From Phytoactinopolyspora limicola (GTDB taxonomy: Bacteria; Actinomycetota; Actinomycetes; Jiangellales; Jiangellaceae), in contig NZ_JAAOEN010000001.1 in assembly GCF_011320225.1 (NCBI RefSeq), positions 663,652 to 727,651 on the forward strand: a stretch of DNA of 64,000 bases. Reading direction: 5' to 3'. Position numbers and translations under genes: made by a program. The notes beneath the pieces are model-generated. The model searched no databases. It was not told where the DNA came from and was given only the letters and a program-made list of their open reading frames with translations. Positions within the stretch are counted from its first letter, which is position 1. Each line of letters starts with the position of its first letter. Positions 8,286 through 16,789 of this stretch are shown here, piece after piece.

Positions 8286-9908
8286 ATGAACCAACGACCC
8301 AGCAGACGGCGTCTATTCGCCCCCGCGCTCGTCGCGGTGACCGCCGCCTCCCTCGCGCTCACCGCGTGTGGCGGTGACGACGCGTCGTCGGCCGACCCGG
8401 GCGGGGACAGCGGTGATGGAGCCGCGGCCGGTGAACCCGTCGTCGGCGGGGACCTCATCGTCGCGATTCCCTCTGACCCGCAGTCGCTCGATGGTGCGGT
8501 CAACCCCACCCAGGTAGCAGTTCACCTGAGCACGATGCTCTACGAGAAGCTCTTCGACGTCGACCGCGACAACGCCGCGCATCCCATGCTCGTCGACGAG
8601 TACGAGGTCAGCGAGGATGGCCTGACCTACACCTTCACCCTGCGCGACGGCATCACGTTCCACGACGGTGCCGCGCTCACCTCGGCTGACGTCGTCGCCA
8701 GCCTCGAACGATGGCTGGAGTTCAACGGCACCGGCCAGGTCGTCGCACCTGATGTCGCCTCCGTCGAGGCCACGGACGATCTCACCGTGGTGTTGACGCT
8801 GAACAATCCCCGATACCCGCTCATCAACGAGCTGGCCAGCCCGGGTGCACACATCTTCCGGGCGGAGCTGATCGAGGGTCTGGACGCGGAGGGCTTCGAC
8901 GTCGATGGCGCCATCGGTACCGGGCCCTACCAGCTGCGGAACTGGGACACCGGCCAAGAGGTCGTCCTCGAGCGGTTCGACGGCTACCAGTCCCGCACCG
9001 AGGAAGGGCTCGGCGGACACGTCGGCGCCAAACACGCCTATCTCGACACTGTGACGTTCAAGGTGGTTGGTGATCAGGATGCGCTGATCAACGGGTTGCT
9101 GACAGACCAGTGGCACCACATCATGCCGACGCCAGATCACTATGACCGGCTCCAGGCCGAACCAGGGGTGGAGGTGTCGATTCTTAGTGGTGGCGACTTG
9201 AACGTCGTTATTCCCAACCACGACGAGAGTTCCATCTTCTCCGACCCGGAGGCCCGGCAGGCGCTGAACCTAGCCCTCGACAAGTCGGCTATCAACGCCA
9301 CTACCGGTGGGAACCCGGAGATCCTCGTCGAGGATGGAGCGTTCGTCTCGCCGGACAACACCGACTTCTACTCCACCGAAGGCGCCGAGATCTACGAGGC
9401 ATACGACCCCGAACGTGCCAAAGAGATGTTCACCGAGGCGGGTTTGAACGAGGGCGACACCCTGCGCATCGTCACGTCGTCAACCTTCCCGCAATTCAAC
9501 CAGTGGGCGGTGCTCATCCAGGATCAGCTTGGTGAGCTGGGCTACAACGTGCAGATCGACCCGTACGACTTCACCACGATGCTGAGCATCCTCGGTGAAG
9601 AAGACTGGGATCTCACGATGCTCTTCTTCAACGGCTTCCTCAACTCGCCACAGCAGATGCCGCCGTTGAATCTCGGTGGGCTGAACGGCTCGGGCTCGGA
9701 CGAGATGGTCGGCTTGCTCGCCGCATACAACGCCGTGGAGAACGAGGAACAGGCCAAGGAGATCGTGGACCAGCTCCAGGCCCTGGTGTGGGAGGAACTG
9801 CCGGTCATCGTGCTGAGCTCCGGTCGGCCATACGCGGCCTACTCGCCTGACCTCAGGGGTTACGACAACTACTGGCGCGTCTTCTGGAACTCCTGGCTCG
9901 AGGAGTGA
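8286..9908 (+). CDS. ABC transporter substrate-binding lipoprotein, family 5
   Basis: This 540-residue extracytoplasmic binding protein belongs to the DppA/OppA family (SBP_bac_5). The signal peptide is basic (NQRPSRRRLFAP), hydrophobic, and ends in the lipobox LTAC, so the mature protein should be lipid-anchored at a Cys near residue 28. Family segments include GGDLIVAIPSDPQSLD, YTFTLRDGITFHDG and GTGPYQLRNWD. An AAAAGGAAGCC ribosome site lies before the ATG. It captures the substrate for the importer encoded on either side. Ligand specificity in this family cannot be read from sequence; relatives bind peptides, sugars, opines or metal chelates. Confidence 0.92.
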   Translation: MNQRPSRRRLFAPALVAVTAASLALTACGGDDASSADPGGDSGDGAAAGEPVVGGDLIVAIPSDPQSLDGAVNPTQVAVHLSTMLYEKLFDVDRDNAAHPMLVDEYEVSEDGLTYTFTLRDGITFHDGAALTSADVVASLERWLEFNGTGQVVAPDVASVEATDDLTVVLTLNNPRYPLINELASPGAHIFRAELIEGLDAEGFDVDGAIGTGPYQLRNWDTGQEVVLERFDGYQSRTEEGLGGHVGAKHAYLDTVTFKVVGDQDALINGLLTDQWHHIMPTPDHYDRLQAEPGVEVSILSGGDLNVVIPNHDESSIFSDPEARQALNLALDKSAINATTGGNPEILVEDGAFVSPDNTDFYSTEGAEIYEAYDPERAKEMFTEAGLNEGDTLRIVTSSTFPQFNQWAVLIQDQLGELGYNVQIDPYDFTTMLSILGEEDWDLTMLFFNGFLNSPQQMPPLNLGGLNGSGSDEMVGLLAAYNAVENEEQAKEIVDQLQALVWEELPVIVLSSGRPYAAYSPDLRGYDNYWRVFWNSWLEE

Positions 9909-9915
9909 CGACCTT

Positions 9916-9944
9916 GTGGCAGGGGTCGACTCGGCCCCTGCCAC
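9916..9944 (+). terminator. Intercistronic hairpin after the binding-protein gene
   Basis: GTGGCAGGGG (9916-9925) pairs exactly with CCCCTGCCAC (9935-9944) across a 9-base loop, 8 bp after the binding-protein stop. There is no T-run. It probably stabilises the binding-protein mRNA or stops part of the transcripts, giving more binding protein than permease. It also argues against starting the permease at GTG 9916, which lies inside the left arm. Confidence 0.75.
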
Positions 9945-9978
9945 ACCGTACGACTCGACGGGAAAGAAAGGGCTGGTA

Positions 9979-10923
9979 GTGACAGGGCTACTCTTTCGGC
10001 GGCTACGCGATCTGATCATCATTCTGCTGGTGGTCGGCACCATGATGTTCTTCATCATCCGGCTGATACCGGGTGACCCAGCCGTCGCCATTCTCGGTGC
10101 CAACCCCCAACCGCAGGAGCTAGCGAATCTGCGGGATGCACTTGGGCTTGACGGTTCCCTTCTCCAGCAGTACTTCGCCTGGCTGGGCCAGGTGGTGACG
10201 GGTAACCTCGGTCAGTCGATCACCCATCATGACTCGGTGCTTTCGGTGATCGGCCGGCATATCGCACCGACGCTGACACTGGCGGTGCTGAGCACCAGCA
10301 TCAGCTTCTGCATCGCGGTAGCGATCACCACCTGGAACACGGTGCGGCCGCGCGGCATCCTCTCCCGGATGGTCAACCAGATGGCGCCGCTCGGGATGGC
10401 GATCCCGGACTTCTGGAGCTCGTTGATGTTCATCCTCATCTTCGCGCTCACCCTGAGATGGCTGCCGTCCAGCGGTTATACCAACCTGTTCAGTGATCCG
10501 ATCGGTGCTATCCCCGGACTCGTCCTCCCGGTGACGGCACTGGTGATCGGTCAGTCGGCGTTGTACACGTTGGTGTTGCGGGAAAGTGTGCTCAGCGAGT
10601 TGTCGCACGCCTATCTGCGCACCGCCCGGAACAAGGGTTTGTCGGAGTCGCAGGTGGCGATCCGGCATGTCCTGCCGAACGCGTTGATGCCGATCCTGAC
10701 CATCGTGGGTACCAACTTCGCGGTGCTGGTGGGGGGCATCGTGATCATCGAGAGTATCTTCGTGATCCCCGGGCTCGGCTCCCTGTTGCTGGGTGCCATC
10801 CACACCCGCGACTTCCCACTCATCCAAGGCATCACCTTGTTCGTGGCCCTGCTGTTCGTGCTGGTGAATCTGATCGTCGACCTCTCCTACACCTTGATCG
10901 ACCCGAAGGTGCGTGTCTCATGA
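9979..10923 (+). CDS. Dipeptide-type ABC transporter permease (DppB-like)
   Basis: This 314-residue inner-membrane permease has about six transmembrane segments. It starts with the typical RRLRDLIIILLVVGTMMFFIIRLIPGDPA helix. The DppB marker RLIPGDPA and the ATPase-contact EAA loop (YLRTARNKGLSESQVAIRHVLPNALMP) are present. GTG 9979 is chosen because AAAGGG precedes it and the earlier GTG at 9916 lies within a hairpin. Its stop overlaps the start of the next permease (ATGA at 10920-10923), which indicates translational coupling. It forms the channel with the protein encoded at 10920. Confidence 0.92.
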   Translation: MTGLLFRRLRDLIIILLVVGTMMFFIIRLIPGDPAVAILGANPQPQELANLRDALGLDGSLLQQYFAWLGQVVTGNLGQSITHHDSVLSVIGRHIAPTLTLAVLSTSISFCIAVAITTWNTVRPRGILSRMVNQMAPLGMAIPDFWSSLMFILIFALTLRWLPSSGYTNLFSDPIGAIPGLVLPVTALVIGQSALYTLVLRESVLSELSHAYLRTARNKGLSESQVAIRHVLPNALMPILTIVGTNFAVLVGGIVIIESIFVIPGLGSLLLGAIHTRDFPLIQGITLFVALLFVLVNLIVDLSYTLIDPKVRVS

Positions 10924-11933
10924 CGTCTCCCGTTCTTGAACCGGTGGCTGAGCTGGCGGCCCCGTCCCGCGGCAGCCTCTCCCACCGGCTCCGGCGCGCG
11001 GTACGTCGCAACCGGGTGCTGACCGTTGGCACGCTGCTGCTCGGACTCATCGTCGTCATGGTGATCGTGTTGCCGTTCTTCCTGCCCAGCAGCACCGCCA
11101 CCGACCCCGCCAACCGTCTGTTGGCACCGTCCGGCGAGCACCTTCTTGGCACCGACCTCTATGGCCGAGACGTGCTCAGCCGCCTCGTGGAGGGCGGGCG
11201 GGCCTCACTGGGCATGGCGGTGTTGATCACCCTCTGTGCGGGCACCGCGGGCATGATGATCGGGATGATCAGCGGGTATTTCCGGGCCGCGGATGCGATC
11301 CTCATGCGGGTGATGGACGCCTGGATGGCTTTCCCCGGCATCATCCTCGCCACCGCCCTGGCCGTCGCCTTCGGCGCGAGCATGTGGACCGTGCTGACCG
11401 CGTTGTCGGTGATCTTCACCCCGTTTGTTGCCAGGGTGATCCGGAGCCGGGTGCTCGGTGTCGCCACGAAGTCGTTCATCGAAGCCGCCCGGGTGTCCGG
11501 CATGGGCCGGTGGAAGATCCTGTTCGTGCATATCTTCCCGAACGTGTTGCCGTTGGCGGTGGTCCAGGTCATCATCCTGGCCGCGGCGGCGATGCTGATC
11601 GACGGGGCGCTGAGCTTCCTGGGCCTGGGTATCGCTCCGCCCACGCCCACCTGGGGCAACATGATCGCCGAGGGCCGTGCGTACATGCATGACGCACCGT
11701 GGCTGGTGATCGTGCCTGGGCTGGCCATCATCATGTGTGTCTATCTGTTCAACCTGGTAGGGGCCAGCCTGCGTCTCGTCGTCGATCCGCGCAGCCGCAC
11801 GTTGAGTGAGCTCCAGCGGCTACGTGCCCGCGGGCAAGGGCCGCGCCGCCGCCAGGCCAATGATGCCGATGGCGCCGAGCCGCGTACCGGTGAGCTGAAG
11901 CAACCGGCCGAACCCATTGACGAGAGGATCTGA
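10920..11933 (+). CDS. Dipeptide-type ABC transporter permease (DppC-like)
   Basis: This 337-residue permease is the partner of the DppB-like protein. The N-terminal OppC-type helix (LTVGTLLLGLIVVMVIVLPF) is followed by the family segment HLLGTDLYGRDVLSRLVEGGRASL, several membrane helices, and the EAA loop (FIEAARVSGMGRWKILFVHIFPN). The end of the core shows DGALSFLGLGIAPPTPTWG, typical of DppC. A polar, charged tail of about 45 residues extends past the last helix (RARGQGPRRRQANDADGAE), longer than usual. The start overlaps the previous stop by 4 bp; the hydrolase gene follows 6 bp downstream, so five genes are probably co-transcribed. Confidence 0.92.
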   Translation: MTSPVLEPVAELAAPSRGSLSHRLRRAVRRNRVLTVGTLLLGLIVVMVIVLPFFLPSSTATDPANRLLAPSGEHLLGTDLYGRDVLSRLVEGGRASLGMAVLITLCAGTAGMMIGMISGYFRAADAILMRVMDAWMAFPGIILATALAVAFGASMWTVLTALSVIFTPFVARVIRSRVLGVATKSFIEAARVSGMGRWKILFVHIFPNVLPLAVVQVIILAAAAMLIDGALSFLGLGIAPPTPTWGNMIAEGRAYMHDAPWLVIVPGLAIIMCVYLFNLVGASLRLVVDPRSRTLSELQRLRARGQGPRRRQANDADGAEPRTGELKQPAEPIDERI

Positions 11934-11939
11934 GCGATC

Positions 11940-12686
11940 ATGACGCAGTCCACCCTGGAGCTAGCGGTACGCCGCTTCACCCCGGACGGACCCGTGAGCG
12001 GCCCACCAGTGCTGCTCGTCCACGGTTTCACCTCCGACGGCGAAAGCGACTGGCTGGGTAGCGGCTGGCCGGCAGCGTTGACGGCGGCCGGCCGGGTGGT
12101 TCTCGTTCCTGACCTGCCGGGACACGGGACGAGTCCGGTCCCGCGTGGCGTGGCCGATGCCCTGCCGAGTGCCATGGTGGCTGCACTACTGGACGTGGTG
12201 GCGAGCGAATCTTCCGGGCCGGTAAACGTGGTCGCCTACTCGCTGGGTGCTCGGCTGGCGTGGGAACTTCCGAAGGCGTCGGTGACGGTATCGCATCTCG
12301 TCCTCGGCGGGATCAGCCCGCGTGAGCCGTTCGGTGCGCTGGACACGGAGGTCCTGCTGGCCGTCGCTGAGCAGGGGGCCGACCCGGGTGATCCGTTGAC
12401 GGGGATGGTGGCGTCGATGATCACTGCACCTGGCCGGAACACCCGAGCGCTGGTGACGTGTGTGGAGGGCCTGAAGGCCGAGCCGTTCTCACCGTCCCCC
12501 TCGGATATCGACGTGCCGGCGCTGTTCGTGGCCGGTGACGCCGATCCGGTCGCGGCCGGGATCGAGGAGCTGGTGGAGCTGGTGGACGGCGCCCAGTTGT
12601 GGAAGGTTCCCGGCGATCACCTCAGCACACTGCACGGCCCGGACTTCCAGCGCGTCGCGGTCGATTTCCTCACCACCCCTCGGTGA
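11940..12686 (+). CDS. Alpha/beta hydrolase fold protein
   Basis: This 248-residue soluble hydrolase has the classical catalytic elements: an oxyanion turn in LLVHGFTSDGESDW, the nucleophile elbow AYSLGA, an acidic residue in VAGDADPVAAG, and His in VPGDHLSTLHG. It resembles small esterase or C-C hydrolase family members, without a feature fixing the substrate. The gene lies 6 bp after the permease gene, so it probably processes the imported compound. Its TGA stop (12684-12686) is part of the left TGATC of the 54-bp palindrome that ends the operon. Confidence 0.83.
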   Translation: MTQSTLELAVRRFTPDGPVSGPPVLLVHGFTSDGESDWLGSGWPAALTAAGRVVLVPDLPGHGTSPVPRGVADALPSAMVAALLDVVASESSGPVNVVAYSLGARLAWELPKASVTVSHLVLGGISPREPFGALDTEVLLAVAEQGADPGDPLTGMVASMITAPGRNTRALVTCVEGLKAEPFSPSPSDIDVPALFVAGDADPVAAGIEELVELVDGAQLWKVPGDHLSTLHGPDFQRVAVDFLTTPR

Positions 12687-12736
12687 TCGTCAGCGGTTCC
12701 GTGTCGCTATAGCGACACGGAACCGCTGACGATCAC
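12683..12736. repeat. 54-bp perfect palindrome overlapping a stop codon
   Basis: Bases 12683-12709 are the exact reverse complement of 12710-12736. The arm starts GTGATCGTC and ends GTCGCTA, so the centre is CGCTATAGCG. It lies between convergent genes and contains the hydrolase stop TGA. The palindrome at 30459-30512 has the same length, ends and centre but an unrelated middle of the arm. Confidence 0.95.
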
Positions 12737-12757
12737 GCGGAGTGGAGCGTGGGCTAA

Positions 12758-13723
12758 CTACCAGGTGCCGTCGGCGTTGACGTCGCGGTCGAGCCACAGG
12801 TCTTCGAGGGCCTGCCGGACCGCTGGTCCGTGTTCCCGCCACAACCGCAGCGCGCCGAGGTTGTCGTCGAACTGGCTGCGCCGGCTGACACCGAACAGCA
12901 CATTGGCGACGGCGTCGTATTGGAGGCAGAACGCGATGGCGACCTGGGCGGGAGTCGCGTCGAAGGTGGTGGCGACCGCCGCTACTGTGTCGGCAGCGTC
13001 GCGGATGGCGTCGCGGATTCCCCCGGGGTCGGCGCCGATCTTGCGCTCCGGGTGTTTCTTGCCGACCAGGATGCCGCCCTCGAAGATGTCGGAGGCCTGC
13101 ATGGCGAGCCGGCCAGCGGCGAAGTGTTGGCCGTAGAAGTCGCCCTCGGCCATCGATCGGCGCACCACGCTGTACTTGAGCTGGGTGAATGCGGGCGGAG
13201 TGAGTCCCTCCGCGGTGGCGAAGTCGATGGCTAGGTCGAGGTCGGCGGCGGGCCAATTGTTCACCCCCCACGACGAGAACCAGCCGGCCTGGATCTGTTC
13301 GTGTACGTCGGTCACGATCTGCCGGATGTCGGGACGCTCCATGTAGTCACCGACGACGACGGTCTCGGCCGCATCGACCCCGACCCGCTCGAACGACGTG
13401 GCGAGCTGTTCGGCGAACCCGACCTTCGGGTACTCCCACAACCAGAGTTTCCCGCAGAGCTGGTACTGCTCCCGTCGGAGTCCGGCGGCGCGGACGGCCT
13501 CGCCGAAGATGATGTCGGTTCGCGCCTGCTCGGTGTGTGGGCCCATGTTGTAGTGGGCGACATCGAACAGGGTGACACCGGCGTCGACGCTGGTCCGCAC
13601 TAAATCGACGACGTCGTCGAACACCATCCGATCCCACGTGTTCCACGATCCGAGGCCGAAGATCGACGTCTCTGGGCCCGCTGGGCCGAGCCGCTTGGTG
13701 GGTATCGCGCCATGGTCGTTCAC
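12758..13723 (-). CDS. Aldo/keto reductase family protein (copy 1)
   Basis: This 321-residue protein has the TIM-barrel pattern of aldo/keto reductases, which reduce carbonyls with NADPH. The N-terminus is PTKRLGPAGPETSIFGLGSW. Asp and Tyr occur in LFDVAHYN, Lys in LCGKLWLW, and the C-terminal cofactor segment in ANVLFGVSRRSQFDDNL. Two oddities are shared with the paralogue at 20062: the Asp-Tyr spacing is one residue short, and the usual catalytic His (L-x-x-x-H-R-P-D) is replaced by Gly-Asp (VVVGDYMERPD). GTG 13723 is preferred because GGAGG lies 5 bases upstream. It is read in the same direction as the glycosidase gene upstream. The function may therefore differ from ordinary reduction. 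Confidence 0.85.
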   Translation of the reverse strand: MNDHGAIPTKRLGPAGPETSIFGLGSWNTWDRMVFDDVVDLVRTSVDAGVTLFDVAHYNMGPHTEQARTDIIFGEAVRAAGLRREQYQLCGKLWLWEYPKVGFAEQLATSFERVGVDAAETVVVGDYMERPDIRQIVTDVHEQIQAGWFSSWGVNNWPAADLDLAIDFATAEGLTPPAFTQLKYSVVRRSMAEGDFYGQHFAAGRLAMQASDIFEGGILVGKKHPERKIGADPGGIRDAIRDAADTVAAVATTFDATPAQVAIAFCLQYDAVANVLFGVSRRSQFDDNLGALRLWREHGPAVRQALEDLWLDRDVNADGTW

Positions 13724-13751
13724 GTCGGCCTCCACTCATATTCCTGTATTT

Positions 13752-13764
13752 CTACAAGCGTATA
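13752..13764 (+). promoter_or_regulatory. Operator-like site CTACAAGCGTATA
   Basis: This copy of the CTACRNNNGTNNA motif lies 28 bp upstream of the aldo/keto reductase start, in the 161-bp gap to the glycosidase. It is followed by AT-rich ATAAAA, as at the other sites. No firm promoter hexamers can be assigned on the minus strand. Confidence 0.4.
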
Positions 13765-13884
13765 ATAAAAGCCGTCGGTACATTCCGCTCACGCCGGCGC
13801 GACCGTCGTCGAGTTGTTCACTACCCCGGACACGGTGGCCGGGATATTCCTGCCCGCTGTGTCACCTGCTCGAGGGCGGGTCGC

Positions 13885-15300
13885 TCATGGTGCGCCCGGC
13901 AAGCCACCCCGATTGATCACCGCCTGGTACCACCTGGCGCTGTCTTTGGGAACCCGGTTCTGGGTCGGGTAGTGGACGAACACGATGCCGAACCGTTTGC
14001 GGTAGCCCTCGGCCCACTCGAAGTTGTCCAGCAGCGACCACACGAGATACCCACGCACGTCCACTCCGGCAGAGAGCGCGGCATGGACGGCGCGCAGGTG
14101 GCCGTCCAGGTAGTGGATCCGGTCCGGGTCTGCCACTCGGTCGGTTGCTGGGTCGTGATGGTCGTCGAACGCGGCACCGTTCTCCGTGATCCAGATCGGC
14201 ACCCCGCTGTAATCCGCGGCCAGCCTGGTCAGCAGCGTCGTGAAGCTAGCCGGCTCGATCGGCCAGCCCATCGCCGTCACCGGTCCGGGAACGGCCTGGA
14301 ACTCGATGCCGTCGCTGCCGGGATAGACCGCCGACGGAGGTGTGCCGGCCCGGGCCGCGACGACGGTGGGGGTGTAGTAGTTCACGCCCAGCAGGTCCAA
14401 TGGTGCGGCGATGATGTCGTCGTCGCCGGGCTGCATCCAGGCTGGATCGGTGAATCGGCGAACCACATCCACCACGTCGGCCGGATAGCCACGGCCGAAC
14501 AGCGGGTCCAGGAAGATCCGGTTGTGCAGCCCGTCGATCGTCCGGGCCGCTGCCGCGTCGTCCTCCGCGCTCGGATCGGCCGGGCGGACCGCCGCCGGGT
14601 TCAGCGTGATGCCGATCTCGCCGGCTCCGGCGTCGCGCAACGAGCGCACCGCGAGCCCGTGGCCGAGGAGCAGATGATGGGCAGCAGCGAAGGCGGCCGC
14701 CGGGTCGGTGCGGCCCGGGGCATGGATCCCGGAGGCGTAGCCGAGGAACGCCGCACACCAGGGCTCATTGAGCGTGATCCAGCGGTGCACCCGGTCGCCC
14801 AGCCGTTCGTGGACGAGGGCCGCGTACTCGGCGAACCGGTAGGCGGTGTCGCGGGTCGCCCAGCCGCCGTCGTCCTCCAGCGCCTGGGGCAGATCCCAGT
14901 GATACAGCGTCACGATCGGTTCGATGCCGTGACCGAACAGGGAGTCGACCAGGCGATCGTAGAAGTCGAGGCCGGCAGGGTTGGCCGGGCCGCTGCCACG
15001 TGGCTGGATCCGCGGCCACGCGATCGAGAACCGGTAGGCGCCGAGACCGAGACGCGCCATCAAGGCCACGTCGTCCGGATAACGGTGGTAATGATCGCAG
15101 GCGGTGTCGCCGGTGTCGCCATCGTGGACCGCACCCGGGGTGTGGCTGAAGGTGTCCCAGATGGACGCGCCGCGGCCGTCTACGGTGGCCGCACCCTCGA
15201 TCTGGTACGCCGCGGTAGCCGCGCCCCATACGAATCCGGGCGGAAACGTGACTGGCGCCGCCATGTCCGGCGAGGTATGGCTGGTGGCTTGGGTGCTCAT
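13885..15300 (-). CDS. Glycoside hydrolase family 1 beta-glucosidase
   Basis: This 471-residue retaining beta-glycosidase is full length for GH1. The N-terminal family signature is FPPGFVWGAATAAYQIEGA. The acid/base Glu lies in TLNEPWCAAF and the nucleophile Glu in WITENGAAF. Aglycone and sugar-site segments YHWDLPQ and WSLLDNFEWAEGY are also present. No signal peptide is seen, so it acts inside the cell on imported or internally made beta-glycosides. GGAG lies 12 bases before the ATG. The start overlaps by 4 bp the stop of a decayed sugar permease fragment, which suggests that it once belonged to a sugar-uptake operon. Confidence 0.95.
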   Translation of the reverse strand: MSTQATSHTSPDMAAPVTFPPGFVWGAATAAYQIEGAATVDGRGASIWDTFSHTPGAVHDGDTGDTACDHYHRYPDDVALMARLGLGAYRFSIAWPRIQPRGSGPANPAGLDFYDRLVDSLFGHGIEPIVTLYHWDLPQALEDDGGWATRDTAYRFAEYAALVHERLGDRVHRWITLNEPWCAAFLGYASGIHAPGRTDPAAAFAAAHHLLLGHGLAVRSLRDAGAGEIGITLNPAAVRPADPSAEDDAAAARTIDGLHNRIFLDPLFGRGYPADVVDVVRRFTDPAWMQPGDDDIIAAPLDLLGVNYYTPTVVAARAGTPPSAVYPGSDGIEFQAVPGPVTAMGWPIEPASFTTLLTRLAADYSGVPIWITENGAAFDDHHDPATDRVADPDRIHYLDGHLRAVHAALSAGVDVRGYLVWSLLDNFEWAEGYRKRFGIVFVHYPTQNRVPKDSARWYQAVINRGGLPGAP

Positions 15301-15503
15301 TCTCTGACCGCTCCTCGCATGATGCCGCCGATGATCCGCGTGCCGAGTACGACGAAGGCCACCAGCTGTGGCAGTGCGGCCAGCAGTGTGTCCCCGTCAA
15401 TAGTAGAGAGAAGTTCCGTGACATGGCCGCTGCTGAGATCCGACAGTGCCACCTGGGCGGTGTCGTCGGCGGGCTAGGAGCGCACTACCAGCGGCCAAGG
15501 CGT
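15297..15503 (-). pseudogene. Remnant of a CUT1 (MalG-type) sugar ABC permease C-terminus
   Basis: Read on the minus strand, this stretch gives TPWPLVVRS, a TAG stop (about 15474-15476), then in the same frame PADDTAQVALSDLSSG, TLLAALPQLVAFVVLG and RIIGGIMRGAVRE before TGA. That is the order of the last third of MalG-type permeases (WPLVV, then VALS.LSSG, the last helix, and a GAVKG-like end). The internal stop and lack of the N-terminal two thirds show a broken gene. Its final TGA overlaps the ATG of the glycosidase gene. The membrane and binding-protein parts of that transporter are absent from the window. Confidence 0.72.
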
Positions 15504-15580
15504 CGTCGTGCCGAACGGCCGAGAGGACACCTCCAGATGATCGTCACGGCGATGAAGGGGTTGTCGACTGTGCTGTTTTT

Positions 15581-15593
15581 CTACGGCCGTATA
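15581..15593 (+). promoter_or_regulatory. Operator-like site CTACGGCCGTATA overlapping a -10
   Basis: This copy of the shared motif contains the palindrome TACGGCCGTA and runs into TATAAG (15590-15595), a plausible -10 for the SDR gene that starts at 15645. No clear -35 lies 17 bp upstream. Confidence 0.45.
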
Positions 15594-15644
15594 AGATAAG
15601 CGCCCAGCGGCGGCCACCCAGCCGCATAAACGAAGGGAGTGGTA

Positions 15645-16406
15645 ATGCCGGCATCGAACAGCACGGAACGCCCCGAACCCCGGACGGTAGTGGTCACGGG
15701 GGGTGCCAGCGGGATCGGGCGAGGGGTTGCCGAGGCATTCACCGCGGCCGGCGATCACGTCGTCATCGCCGACGTCTCCGCCGACCAGGCCAATGCCGTG
15801 GCGGACGAGATCGGGGCGGCGCACCAACAGGTGGACATCAGTGACGAGGACTCGGTACTCGCCCTCATAGCCGGGCTGGAGGATGCCGGCCGGACCGTCG
15901 ACGTCCTCGTGAACAACGCCGGCTTAGCCGGGGGCGGCGGACCAATCGTCGAGCTTCCCGTCGAGATCTTCGACACCTGCACGAGGATCAACTTCCGGGG
16001 CACGTTCCTCATGACCCGCGCGGTTGGTGCGCATATGATCCGGCACGAGAATCGGGGCGCCATCGTCAACATCTCCTCGATCGGCGCCCGCCAACCCACC
16101 CCTGGCCTCGGGCACTACGAAGCCACCAAAGCCGCGGTCGACGCGCTGACCAGGTCGGCCGCGGTGGAGCTGGCCGGGCACGGGATCCGGGTCAACGCGG
16201 TCGCGCCGGGTCCGGTCCTCACCCCGATGACCGCCGGATTCGCGTCCAACGTCGAGGCTCGCGCGGCGTGGGAGGCACGTATTCCGCTGGGCACGATCGC
16301 TCAAGTGTCCGACGTCGTACCCGCGGTGGTCTTCCTGGCGTCGGCCGAGGCGCGGCACATCACCGGCGCCTGCCTACAGGTCGACGGCGGCCAGTTGCTC
16401 ACCTGA
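15645..16406 (+). CDS. Short-chain dehydrogenase/reductase (SDR)
   Basis: This 253-residue classical SDR has the cofactor glycine motif TGGASGIG near residue 20, the structural NNAGLAG motif, catalytic Ser in IVNISSIGA, and the YEATK Tyr-Lys pair. The C-terminus (HITGACLQVDGGQLLT) is typical. Asp in VVIADVSAD at the end of the second strand favours NAD over NADP. ATG 15645 follows GAAGGGAG with 5-base spacing and is preferred to the GTG 6 bp upstream. The gene stands alone after an operator-like site and probably oxidises an alcohol intermediate of the island. Its stop is the TGA of CCTGATCT at the border of a repeat-rich region. Confidence 0.92.
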   Translation: MPASNSTERPEPRTVVVTGGASGIGRGVAEAFTAAGDHVVIADVSADQANAVADEIGAAHQQVDISDEDSVLALIAGLEDAGRTVDVLVNNAGLAGGGGPIVELPVEIFDTCTRINFRGTFLMTRAVGAHMIRHENRGAIVNISSIGARQPTPGLGHYEATKAAVDALTRSAAVELAGHGIRVNAVAPGPVLTPMTAGFASNVEARAAWEARIPLGTIAQVSDVVPAVVFLASAEARHITGACLQVDGGQLLT

Positions 16407-16437
16407 TCTCCGTTTGGTCACCTGATCGTTTCCTCAG

Positions 16438-16491
16438 GGGCGATCAGGTGTGCCAACGGCGGTGGGCGGCGCGGTGTGGTGCATCTGATCG
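16438..16491. repeat. 54-bp direct repeat, copy 1
   Basis: This unit matches 17072-17125 at 52 of 54 positions. It starts GGGCGATCAGGTGTGCC and ends GTGCATCTGATCG, so its ends are themselves nearly inverted. It overlaps two of the hairpins in this region. Confidence 0.9.
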
Positions 16492-16639
16492 CGTCTTTGA
16501 GTGTGGACGCGTGGCGATCAGATGCGTCGCAAACGTGTGCGGTAGCTGTGCATACATCTGATCGACCGCGCGCCCATCGCGCTCGCCGCGCCCGTCGCGG
16601 GTGTCGGTGTCGGCGTGCGTTGTGGCGACTCCCACCCCT

Positions 16640-16770
16640 CGGTTGGTTGCAGTAAGTCTGCTTGTTGTTGCCCTGGTGACAGTAAGCGTCCTTGTGCCCG
16701 GGGTGGATGCCGCGGTGAGCCTCCTTGTTGTTGCCGGGACACTCACCACGCTTTCCTTGCGACGTGGGGC
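16640..16770. repeat. Degenerate interspersed repeats around CTTGTTGTTGCC
   Basis: Four loosely related units occur: AGTAAGTCTGCTTGTTGTTG, AGTAAGCGTCCTTGTGCCC, GTGAGCCTCCTTGTTGTTGCC (less its last base) and CACGCTTTCCTTGCGAC. The spacing is irregular (about 20-45 bp), so this is not a CRISPR array. A similar set lies at 23396-23520. Confidence 0.5.
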
Positions 16771-16789
16771 GGTGTTGCCCTGGCCCCGT

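Noticed and set aside
9916-9978. Longer N-terminus for the DppB-like permease
   Set aside because: This segment forms a perfect hairpin and lacks a ribosome site, while GTG 9979 has one and matches the family start.
13972-15477. 501-codon plus-strand open frame opposite the glycosidase
   Set aside because: The minus-strand GH1 protein has all catalytic motifs; the plus frame gives a low-complexity product and is a shadow.
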